From Labilithrix sp. (GTDB lineage: Bacteria > Myxococcota_A > Polyangia > Polyangiales > Polyangiaceae), in contig JAHBWF010000078.1 of the NCBI GenBank assembly GCA_019637105.1, positions 1 to 35,926 on the forward strand: 35,926 nucleotides of DNA. The letters are read 5' to 3'. The translations under genes and the position numbers were made by a program. Shown here piece after piece: positions 7,963 to 15,090 of this stretch; the stretch's first letter is position 1; each line of letters opens with the position of its first letter. The notes under the pieces were generated by a model that did no database searches, was not told the origin of the DNA, and saw only the letters and a list, made by a program, of their open reading frames with translations.

Positions 7963-8247
7963 GTGGCGCGGGAGCTCTCCTTCATCCCCAAGCTGGCCAA
8001 GAAGGCGCGCCTGCGCTTCGATCGCCACTCGGGCAGCCACATGATCGTCTACCCCGAGCGCGGCCTCGCGTTGAACGGGAGCGCCGCGGAGATCGCCCGG
8101 CGCTGCGACGGGACGCGCACGCTCGGCGCGATCGTCGACGAGCTCGCGCGCGAGGCCGGCGCCGGCGCGGACGAACGCGCGATCGTCGAGACGGACGTCG
8201 TCGCGTTCGTCGAGCTGCTCGCGCAGAGGGGCCTGCTCGAGCCATGA
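7963..8247 (+). CDS. pqqD: PQQ biosynthesis chaperone PqqD
   Basis: The 94-residue product starts at GTG 7963, chosen because GAGGAG lies six bases upstream. The protein has the PqqD pattern: an N-terminal strand region (PKLAKKARLRFDRHSGSHM), YPERGLALNGSAAEIARRCDG and a C-terminal winged-helix-like part ending LLAQRGLLEP. PqqD is a RiPP recognition element that binds the PqqA precursor and presents it to PqqE. Its last codon overlaps the pqqE ATG as ATGA. Given the unusual length of the local PqqA, this protein and PqqE are the natural partners to test for tolerance of the tail. Confidence 0.96.
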   Translation: MARELSFIPKLAKKARLRFDRHSGSHMIVYPERGLALNGSAAEIARRCDGTRTLGAIVDELAREAGAGADERAIVETDVVAFVELLAQRGLLEP

Positions 8248-9314
8248 GCGCGCCGCGGCCCTACACGCTCATCGCCGAGCTCACCTACCGCTGCCCGCTC
8301 CGGTGCCCGTACTGCTCGAACCCGACCGATCTGGCCGCGCACGACGGCGAGCTCGGCACCGACGAGTGGACGTGCGTGCTCGGCGAGGCCGAGGCGCTCG
8401 GCGTCGTGCAGGTGCACTTCACCGGCGGCGAGCCGCTCGCGCGCAAGGACCTCGAGGCGCTCGTGACGCGCGCGCGCGAGCTCGAGCTCTACTCGAACCT
8501 CGTCACCAGCGGCGTCCCGCTGACGAAGCAGCGCCTCGCGGGGCTCGTCGAGCGCGGGCTCGACCACGTGCAGGTGAGCGTCCAGTCGGCGCGCCCCGAT
8601 CGCGCCGACGCGATCGCCGGCTACGCCGCGCACCCGCAGAAGATCCAGGTGATGCGCTGGGTCACCGAGCTCGGGCTCCCGCTCACGATGAACGTCGTCC
8701 TCCACCGCGCGAACCTCGACGAGATCGACGAGCTCGTCGCGCTGGCCGAGGACGTCGGCGCGAGCCGGCTCGAGCTGGCCAACACGCAATACGTCGCGTG
8801 GGCGCTGTCGAACCGCGACGCGCTCCTGCCGACGCGCGCCCAGCTCGAGGCGGCCGGCGAGCGCGCCGCGAAGCACAAGGCGCGCCTCCAGGGGAGGATG
8901 GACGTGCTCTTCGTGAAGCCCGACTACTTCGGGACGACGCCGAAGGCGTGCATGGACGGCTGGGCGCGCCGCTTCATCCACATGGTCCCGGACGGGCGCG
9001 TCCTGCCCTGCCACGCCGCCACGAGCATCACGCCGCTCCGCTTCGACAGCGTGAAGGATCGCGCGCTCGCCGACATCTGGACGTCGTCCGAGGCGCTCCT
9101 CGCCTACCGCGGCGAGGCGTGGATGCCCGAGCCGTGCAAGAGCTGCGAGCGCCGGACGATCGACTTCGGCGGCTGCCGCTGCCAGGCCTTCGCGCTCACG
9201 GGCGACGCCTCCGCGACCGATCCCGCCTGCCAGCTCGCCCCGCAGCACGCGCTGGTCGAGGCCGCGCGTTCGCGCGAGCCCGGCGAGCGCCGCTATCTTT
9301 ACCGCGGCCGCTGA
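8244..9314 (+). CDS. pqqE: PqqA peptide cyclase PqqE (radical SAM/SPASM)
   Basis: The 356-residue product has the radical SAM triad C17-x3-C21-x2-C24 (YRCPLRCPYC), FTGGEPLARKDL for SAM binding, and a C-terminal SPASM region with CMDGWARRF, VLPCHAA, PCKSCERR and FGGCRCQAF. These are the auxiliary iron-sulfur ligands of PqqE, which forms the carbon-carbon bond between Glu and Tyr of PqqA. Length and motif order match the family, and nothing is missing. The gene ends the pqq block; an MFS gene starts 50 bases downstream. Confidence 0.97.
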   Translation: MSAPRPYTLIAELTYRCPLRCPYCSNPTDLAAHDGELGTDEWTCVLGEAEALGVVQVHFTGGEPLARKDLEALVTRARELELYSNLVTSGVPLTKQRLAGLVERGLDHVQVSVQSARPDRADAIAGYAAHPQKIQVMRWVTELGLPLTMNVVLHRANLDEIDELVALAEDVGASRLELANTQYVAWALSNRDALLPTRAQLEAAGERAAKHKARLQGRMDVLFVKPDYFGTTPKACMDGWARRFIHMVPDGRVLPCHAATSITPLRFDSVKDRALADIWTSSEALLAYRGEAWMPEPCKSCERRTIDFGGCRCQAFALTGDASATDPACQLAPQHALVEAARSREPGERRYLYRGR

Positions 9315-9364
9315 CGCGCCGCCCCTACCGCGGGCCGCCGACGCCCGCCGCCTCCGAAACGAAG

Positions 9365-10705
9365 ATGCAGAAGACACCGCTCGCCATCGCGTCCGCCGGC
9401 GCCTTCGTCGCCGCGCTCAGCACGAGCCTCGTCGCGGTCTCGGCGCCCGTCATCGCGCGGGACCTCGCGGCGTCGTCCGGCGACGTGAGCTGGGTGCTCT
9501 CCGCCTACCTCCTCGCGGTGAGCTCGCTCCTCGCGCTCGCCGGCAAGCTTGCGGACGTCCTCGGGCAGAGGCGCGTGTACCTCACGGGGTTCGTCTTCTT
9601 CGTCGCCGGCGCGGCGATGTGCGCGGCGGCGAAGGACCTCTTCGCCCTCGTCGGCGCGCGCGTCCTTCAGGGCGCCGGCGCGGCGATGCTCATGGCCGTC
9701 GGTCCCGCGATCGTCACGCGCGCCGTCCCGCCGTCCCGGCGCGCGCGCGCCCTCGGCGTCCAGCTCGCGGCGACGTACGTCGGCTTGACGCTCGGCCCGG
9801 GCGCCGGCGGCCTCCTCGCGGCGAGGATCGGCTGGCACGCGGTCTTCGTGACGATCGCGGGCGCGGGCGTCATGGGGCTCGCGGCGGCCGCTCTCCTCCT
9901 GCCGGCCGACGACCACGACGGGCGCGGCGCCGCCGGGGCGAGCGCGCTCGATCTGCCCGGCGCGCTCTTGTTCGCGCTCGGCCTCTCGACGCTCCTCGTC
10001 GCCATGAAGCGGACGCACGACGAGGGCTGGGCGAGCCGATCCGTCCTCCTCCTCGGCGCGCTCTCGCTCGTGACGCTCGCGGTGTTCGTGCGCCACGCCG
10101 CGCTCCACCCCGCGCCGCTCCTGCCGCTCGGGCTCTTCCGCAGGCCGGCGTTCGCGTTCGGCGTCCTCGGCGCGCTCGTGCTCTACACCGTCACGTTCAT
10201 GCTCGCGTACCTCCTGCCGTTCCACCTCCAGCGCGACGCCGGGCTCTCGCCCGCCCACGCCGGCGCGCTCATGACGGCGCAGCCGGCGACGATGGCGGTC
10301 GTCGCGCCGTTGAGCGGCGTCGTCGCCGATCGCTGGGGACCGCGCCTCCCGAGCTCGGCCGGGATGCTCGCGATCGCCGGGGGCATGACGTCGGTCGCCG
10401 CGACCGCCGCCGCGCCGGGCGCGCGCCTCGTCCTGTCGCTCGCGCTCGTCGGCCTCGGCGCCGGGCTCTACGTCGCGCCCAACAGCGCGCTCGTCATGGG
10501 GGCCGCCCCGCGCGATCGCCAGGCGACGGCCGCCGCGATGGCCGCGACGGCGCGCAACGTCGGCATGACGCTCGGGATCGCCGTCGCCGCCTCGCTCGAT
10601 CGCGCGGTCGGCTTTCGCGGCGCGCTGCTCGTCGCCGCCGGGCTCGCCGCGCTCGGCGCGCTCCTCGGCGTCGTGCGCCCCGTAGCGGCGTCGGGATCGA
10701 CTTGA
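9365..10705 (+). CDS. MFS transporter (DHA2/EmrB-QacA type)
   Basis: The 446-residue product consists almost wholly of hydrophobic segments, consistent with 12 or more membrane spans. It has the MFS motif A region GKLADVLGQRRVYLTG, the drug/proton antiporter motif C-like GLTLGPGAGGLLAARIGW and the early VSAPVIARDLAASSGDVSWVLSAYLL seen in EmrB/QacA-like exporters. The substrate is unknown. It starts 50 bases after pqqE and ends 14 bases before the rhodanese gene, so it is likely co-transcribed with pqqBCDE; a role in moving PQQ or a product of the PQQ enzyme is only a guess from position. Confidence 0.9.
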   Translation: MQKTPLAIASAGAFVAALSTSLVAVSAPVIARDLAASSGDVSWVLSAYLLAVSSLLALAGKLADVLGQRRVYLTGFVFFVAGAAMCAAAKDLFALVGARVLQGAGAAMLMAVGPAIVTRAVPPSRRARALGVQLAATYVGLTLGPGAGGLLAARIGWHAVFVTIAGAGVMGLAAAALLLPADDHDGRGAAGASALDLPGALLFALGLSTLLVAMKRTHDEGWASRSVLLLGALSLVTLAVFVRHAALHPAPLLPLGLFRRPAFAFGVLGALVLYTVTFMLAYLLPFHLQRDAGLSPAHAGALMTAQPATMAVVAPLSGVVADRWGPRLPSSAGMLAIAGGMTSVAATAAAPGARLVLSLALVGLGAGLYVAPNSALVMGAAPRDRQATAAAMAATARNVGMTLGIAVAASLDRAVGFRGALLVAAGLAALGALLGVVRPVAASGST

Positions 10706-10719
10706 TACGGTGCCCGCTC

Positions 10720-11079
10720 ATGAGCCTCGAACGCATCTCCCCCGCCGAAGCGCACGCCAAGATGACCGCCGAGGGCTTCACCTACGTCGACGTCCGCACC
10801 CCCGAGGAGTTCGCCGAGGGCCGCCCCGCCGGCGCCGTCAACGTCCCGCTCGGCGACGACTTCGTCCGCGCGATGGAAGCGCGCTTCGCCAAGGACGCGC
10901 GCATCGTCGTCGGCTGCAAGGCCGGCGGGCGAAGCCTGCGCGCGGCCAACGCCCTCCTCGCCGCGGGCTTCACGAACGTGCTCGATCAGCGCGCCGGCTT
11001 CGACGGCTCCCGCGGCCCCTTCGGCGAGCTGACCGAGCCCGGCTGGGCCCGCGCCGGCCTCCCCCAGGACGCCGGCTGA
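10720..11079 (+). CDS. Single-domain rhodanese
   Basis: The 119-residue product is one rhodanese domain. It has YVDVRTPEEFAEG near the start and the active-site loop Cys66-KAGGRS, the CxxGxR form that cradles the persulfide. Such proteins carry sulfur from thiosulfate or other donors to acceptors in the cytoplasm. There is no signal peptide. It follows the MFS gene after 14 bases and converges with the next kinase, with only ten bases between stops. No sulfur acceptor gene is adjacent, so the physiological partner is unknown. Confidence 0.93.
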   Translation: MSLERISPAEAHAKMTAEGFTYVDVRTPEEFAEGRPAGAVNVPLGDDFVRAMEARFAKDARIVVGCKAGGRSLRAANALLAAGFTNVLDQRAGFDGSRGPFGELTEPGWARAGLPQDAG

Positions 11080-11089
11080 TCCGCGGCCC

Positions 11090-12271
11090 TCAACGCGAGG
11101 GCGCGGCGCTGCTCGGGGTCGGGACGTCGGGCGCGTCCGGGACGTCTTCCTGGTTCGCCCGCCACGCGAGGAAGCCGAGGAGCGCCACCATCAGCGAGAC
11201 GCCGACGATGATCCCCGTGAGGAGCGCCGTCTTCGCGTTCATCCCGCCGCTCGGGAGGTCGTCGAGCTCCTCGAGCGCCTCGGGGCTCGCGGGCTTGAGC
11301 GCGTACTGCACGCGATCCTCCGACAGCGTCGCGACCTGGACCGCGCCGAGACCGCACACCTTCACGAGCTGCTCCGCGAGCTCGTCGACGCTCTGGAAGC
11401 GCTTCGACGGCTCGCGGTGACACGCGCGGAGGAACCACGCGTCGAGCCCGGCGGGGACGTCCGCGACGAACTGGCTCGGCACCGGGAGCGGCTCGACGCA
11501 GACCTTGAGCACGATGTCGCCGAGCACCTCCCCCTCGAACGGGATCCGCGCGGTGAACGCGGCGAACGTGCACGCGCCGAGCGACCAGATGTCGGTCAGG
11601 GCGTTCGGGTTGCCGCCGACCGTGAGCTGCTCCGGGCTCATGAAGTTCGGCGTGCCGATGACCGAGCCCTCCTGCGTCGGCCCCTTGAGGCCGCCCTTGC
11701 CCGCGACGCCGCCGTCGAGCATCTTCGCGATGCCGAAGTCGACGAGCTTGACGATGTAGCCGAGCTCGCCCGCCTCTCCGTCGGCGTTGGTGGCGAGGAA
11801 GATGTTGTCCGGCTTGAGGTCGCGGTGGACGATGTTCGCGGCGTGCGCCTTGGCCAGCGCCTTGCTCGCCTGCGCGATGATCTGCGCGGCCTCCTTCGCC
11901 GGCATCGGTCCGCGCCGGATGAGCGCCTCGGAGAGCGACTCGCCCTCGAGGAACTCCATCACGATGTACGGCAGGCCCTTGTCGGTGACGCCGTAGTCGT
12001 ACACCTTCACCGCGTGCTTCGAGTCGACGCTCGCCGCGGCGCGCGCCTCGATCTCGAAGCGGCGGCGCGCGTCGGGGCGCTCGGCGAACTGCGGCCGGAT
12101 GAACTTGATCGCGAGGCGGGTGCCGAGCTGCTCGTGCTTGCCGAGCCACACCGTGCCCATCCCGCCGGAGCCCACGAGCGGTCCGACGCGGTACTTGCCG
12201 CCGACGACCGTGCCCTCGAAGGACTCGTCGGGCGTCAGATCGTGCGCCGCCTCCGCTCCGCTCGTCGACAT
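11090..12271 (-). CDS. Membrane-anchored Hanks-type Ser/Thr protein kinase
   Basis: The 393-residue product has a full kinase domain: glycine loop GSGGMGTVWLG, Lys56 in AIKFI, HRDLKPDN (149-156), DFG at 178-180 and the activation segment GTPNFMSPEQL. The domain ends near residue 305. A single membrane span at about 348-370 follows, and the last 23 residues (Asp/Pro/Ser-rich) would lie on the far side. This is the common PknB-like layout of myxobacteria, without PASTA repeats or another visible sensor. It is divergent from the lipoprotein gene at 12329 with 57 bases between starts. The substrate is unknown. Confidence 0.95.
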   Translation of the reverse strand: MSTSGAEAAHDLTPDESFEGTVVGGKYRVGPLVGSGGMGTVWLGKHEQLGTRLAIKFIRPQFAERPDARRRFEIEARAAASVDSKHAVKVYDYGVTDKGLPYIVMEFLEGESLSEALIRRGPMPAKEAAQIIAQASKALAKAHAANIVHRDLKPDNIFLATNADGEAGELGYIVKLVDFGIAKMLDGGVAGKGGLKGPTQEGSVIGTPNFMSPEQLTVGGNPNALTDIWSLGACTFAAFTARIPFEGEVLGDIVLKVCVEPLPVPSQFVADVPAGLDAWFLRACHREPSKRFQSVDELAEQLVKVCGLGAVQVATLSEDRVQYALKPASPEALEELDDLPSGGMNAKTALLTGIIVGVSLMVALLGFLAWRANQEDVPDAPDVPTPSSAAPSR

Positions 12272-12328
12272 TCCGCATCAGACTAGCCCAACTTCGCGCC
12301 GCGCTGCGGGGGATGTTAGGCTGAGCCC

Positions 12329-13141
12329 ATGCGTCCCTCCGCGCTCGTCCTCTCGGTCGGCACCTTCGTCGCCGCCGCCGCCGCCGCGGCCGCGTGCGGA
12401 GACGACGACGGCGGGACGGTCGCCCCGGGGGCCGACGGCGGCGGTGAGGCGCAGGCCGACGCCCCCGTCGTCATCACGGACGACACCGAGTCGAAGCAGT
12501 CGGGGAAGATCATCCGCGCCCAGACGGAGGACGAGGGCGTCGAGGGCGCGACGGTCACCGTCGCCGGGAAGTCCGCGACGACGAACGCCGCCGGCGACTA
12601 CGAGCTCGTCGTCCCGCGGAACACGCCGTATCGGATGACGGTCGCGGGCGAGGGCTTCTACAAGCTGCTCGAGCAGGAGTGGATCCTGAAGAAGGAGACG
12701 CTCGAGCGCGGCAGCACGAACCTCCTCCCCACCGCGACCGCGAACCTCCTCGCGGGCCTCCTCCCGGGGCGCGATCCGGAGAAGGGGCTCGTCGTCGTGA
12801 AGGTGACGCCGCTCCCTCCGTGCACGACCGAGGAGGGCGCGACGCTCTCGATCGAGCCGCCGGGCGAGGCGAAGCTCACGTACTTCGCGGGCTCGTTGCC
12901 CGACAGCCAGCAGACGTCGGTGAAGGCCGGCGCGGCCTTCTCGGCGGCGTTCTACAACGTCGAGGTCGGCGTCCCGCTCGCGATCGTCGTCCGCTCGCCC
13001 CAGTGCGCGCAGGCCGCGTTCCCGGTCGAGGTCGGCGACGTCACCTACACGGGCGCGCTCTCGGCCGAGGCGGGCGAGGCGCTGGCGTACTTCCGCGTCT
13101 ACATCAAGGACCCTCCGATCGCCGACGCCGGCGTGGACTGA
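12329..13141 (+). CDS. Lipoprotein with carboxypeptidase regulatory-like domain
   Basis: The 270-residue product begins with a signal peptide containing an Ala-rich core and a Cys at about 23 followed by GDDDGG, so it is probably lipidated and, given the acidic residues after the Cys, likely on the cell surface. Residues about 58-110 (GKIIRAQTEDEGVEGATVTVAG...TTNAAGDYELVVP) resemble a carboxypeptidase regulatory-like or CNA-B beta sandwich. The remainder (to 270) is unrecognised and ends PPIADAGVD. It is a stand-alone gene between divergent and downstream neighbours, and no function can be assigned. Confidence 0.85.
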   Translation: MRPSALVLSVGTFVAAAAAAAACGDDDGGTVAPGADGGGEAQADAPVVITDDTESKQSGKIIRAQTEDEGVEGATVTVAGKSATTNAAGDYELVVPRNTPYRMTVAGEGFYKLLEQEWILKKETLERGSTNLLPTATANLLAGLLPGRDPEKGLVVVKVTPLPPCTTEEGATLSIEPPGEAKLTYFAGSLPDSQQTSVKAGAAFSAAFYNVEVGVPLAIVVRSPQCAQAAFPVEVGDVTYTGALSAEAGEALAYFRVYIKDPPIADAGVD

Positions 13142-13195
13142 GCCGACGCGCGCGAGGACCGAGGCGTCGCGCCGCCGCTGTGCTACTCGAACGAC

Positions 13196-13882
13196 GTGGT
13201 CCGCGCCGTCATCTTCGACATGGATGGGCTCCTGATCGACTCGGAGCCGCTCTGGGTCCGCGCCGAGATCGAGGTGTTCGGCCGCGCGGGGGTCTCGCTG
13301 ACCGAGGAGGACTGCGCGCTCACGAAGGGCCTGCGCGTCGACGACGTCGTCGCGTACTGGCACCGGCGCCGGGGCTTCGACGGCGCGCCCGCCGACGTGG
13401 AAGAGCGGCTGATCGCCCGCGTGGCGGAGCTGGTGCGCGCCGAGGGCCGCGCGCTCCCCGGCATCGAGTCGGCGCTCGCGGCGGCGCGCTCCGAGCGCGG
13501 TCGGCGGATCGCGCTCGCGTCGTCGTCGCCGACGCCGATCATCGAGGCGGCGCTCCAGCGGCTCGGCCTCACGAGCACCTTCGACGTCGTGGCCTCGGCG
13601 GAGGGCGAGACCCACGGCAAGCCCCACCCGGCGATCTTCCTCCGCACGGCCGGCCGCCTCGACGTCTCGCCGCTCGAGTGCGTGGTGCTCGAGGACTCGA
13701 TGACCGGCGTGATCGCCGCCAAGGCGGCGCGCATGAAGTGCGTCGCCGTCCCGTCGGATCCTTTGGCCGGTCCCTCGTCGGCGACGCGCGACGCGCGCTT
13801 CGTCCTCGCCGACGCGATCGTCACCTCCCTCGTCGAGGTCACGTCGGTGCTCCTCGACCGCGTCGCCGGCGATCCGACCTGA
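13196..13882 (+). CDS. HAD-superfamily sugar-phosphatase (HxpB/YniC-like)
   Basis: The 228-residue product starts at GTG 13196 and carries all four HAD motifs: FDMDGLLIDSEPLW with Asp8 and Asp10, the ASSSPTPII serine motif, the lysine in HGKPHPAIF and the acidic LEDSMTG. The cap is the alpha-helical subclass I type. This opening is typical of hexitol or 2-deoxyglucose 6-phosphate phosphatases of the HxpB (YniC) group. Exact substrate cannot be read from sequence; related beta-phosphoglucomutases share the same layout. It is 54 bases downstream of the lipoprotein gene and may be co-transcribed. Confidence 0.93.
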   Translation: MVRAVIFDMDGLLIDSEPLWVRAEIEVFGRAGVSLTEEDCALTKGLRVDDVVAYWHRRRGFDGAPADVEERLIARVAELVRAEGRALPGIESALAAARSERGRRIALASSSPTPIIEAALQRLGLTSTFDVVASAEGETHGKPHPAIFLRTAGRLDVSPLECVVLEDSMTGVIAAKAARMKCVAVPSDPLAGPSSATRDARFVLADAIVTSLVEVTSVLLDRVAGDPT

Positions 13883-13923
13883 CCCGCGCGAGCGTTCGCG
13901 CCGCGCGTCCGGAGGGCCCCGCG

Positions 13924-14508
13924 CTACTCGGGCTTCGGTCGGAACGTGATGACGTACTGATCGACGGCGCGGTCGAGGATGCGCAGCGTGTCCATCTCGG
14001 GGAGCCCGGCCACCTCCACGATCGTCTCGAGGGGCAAAAGCCCGTCGACGAAGCCGAGGATGTAGGCCGTCTTCGGATCCTCGATCAGCGGCCCGAGCTC
14101 GGTGATCTTGCGCGCGAGCGACGGCACGCGCGTCATCGGGGCGAGCCGGGCGCGCAAGAACGCGAGCTGCTGGTCGTCGTCGAGGGCCTCGACGTCCGAG
14201 TAGCGCACGGCGATCTCGACCTCGGGCGCCGACGCGAGGTGGGCGCGCGGCGGGGTCGAGTCCATGAGCACCGAGGCGATGCGCGCCTCCTCGATGGCGA
14301 CCTCGTCGGTGACCGTCGGGAGGCGCTCGCGGCCGATGGTGTCCTCGGCGTAGCGCTCGACGTCGAACGCCGGCCTCACGGTCTCGCGCGGGATCGTTCC
14401 GGATTCGACCGCGGCCGGAGCTTCGTCGTCTCCGCCCTCCTCGCCGTCGAGGTCGAGCAGAGGTTTGATGTCACGAGACTCGGCGGCCATCTCATCAAAG
14501 TCTACCAT
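13924..14508 (-). CDS. Uncharacterised acidic protein with C-terminal helical domain
   Basis: The 194-residue product is soluble and has no signal peptide. The first 90 residues are acidic and low in structure (GEEGGDDEAPAA). The last 90 include LARKITELGPLIEDPKTAYILGF and VDGLLPLETIVEVAGLP, a pattern like the small winged-helix segment that ends many myxobacterial signalling proteins, followed by LRILDRAVDQYVI. I do not recognise a named family. It starts 12 bases after the stop of the YXWGXW lipoprotein gene on the same strand and is likely expressed with it. Confidence 0.75.
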   Translation of the reverse strand: MVDFDEMAAESRDIKPLLDLDGEEGGDDEAPAAVESGTIPRETVRPAFDVERYAEDTIGRERLPTVTDEVAIEEARIASVLMDSTPPRAHLASAPEVEIAVRYSDVEALDDDQQLAFLRARLAPMTRVPSLARKITELGPLIEDPKTAYILGFVDGLLPLETIVEVAGLPEMDTLRILDRAVDQYVITFRPKPE

Positions 14509-14520
14509 CGTTCGAGGCGG

Positions 14521-15069
14521 TCAGTCGTCCTCGTCTCCGGAATCGCCCGTATCGACGGTCGCATCGGTCCCGGCGGGGGCCGCGCGGCGCCCTCGGACGC
14601 CGCCCGTGTCGACCGGCGGCGGGGCGCCGAGGCGGCTCCGGGCGCGGGCGCGGGGGCCGAGCGCGCCGATGAAGGAGCGGTCCGTGACCGTCGCCCCCGA
14701 GGCGTCTTTCCAGCTCGACGGCGCGAAGAAGAGCTGCCCGTCGGCTCGCCGGCGCACGATGACCCATCGGGCGAGGCGGACGCCGGGCGGCGGGACGACC
14801 CACGATCCGAAGCGCCAGACGTAGCGGTTCCCCGACCACTCCCACGAGCCGTCGACCCAGACGGCGCCCTTCGCCGGCGACGGCGGGACGAACTCGACCG
14901 GCGGCGTGCGCGGCGAGAACGGCACAGCGACGTAGTCGTCGGCGGAGACGGGCGCTGCGGCCGGCCTCGGCAGAGCGCCGCCGCAGGCCGCGACGGACAT
15001 CGCGCCCGCGACGAGCCCCGCGAGCGCCGCCAGGCGTCGGAGCGGACCGACGGCGCGAACGAAGCTCAT
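14521..15069 (-). CDS. YXWGXW-repeat lipoprotein
   Basis: The 182-residue product starts at ATG 15069 with a signal peptide (LAALAGLVAGAMSVAAC) ending at Cys29, a lipoprotein-type site. The middle holds WVDGSWEWSGNRYVWRFGSW, the YXWGXW repeat of small secreted proteins, and a second Trp-rich turn (ARWVIVRRRADGQLFF). The C-terminal 45 residues are Arg then Thr/Gly/Asp rich. Frames reading further upstream are antisense to the TamA-like gene and were not used. Its ATG is only 21 bases from the ATG of the divergent TamA-like gene. Function is unknown; related proteins are cell-envelope associated. Confidence 0.85.
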   Translation of the reverse strand: MSFVRAVGPLRRLAALAGLVAGAMSVAACGGALPRPAAAPVSADDYVAVPFSPRTPPVEFVPPSPAKGAVWVDGSWEWSGNRYVWRFGSWVVPPPGVRLARWVIVRRRADGQLFFAPSSWKDASGATVTDRSFIGALGPRARARSRLGAPPPVDTGGVRGRRAAPAGTDATVDTGDSGDEDD

Positions 15070-15090
15070 CCAGCCCGGTGCCGGCCTGGT

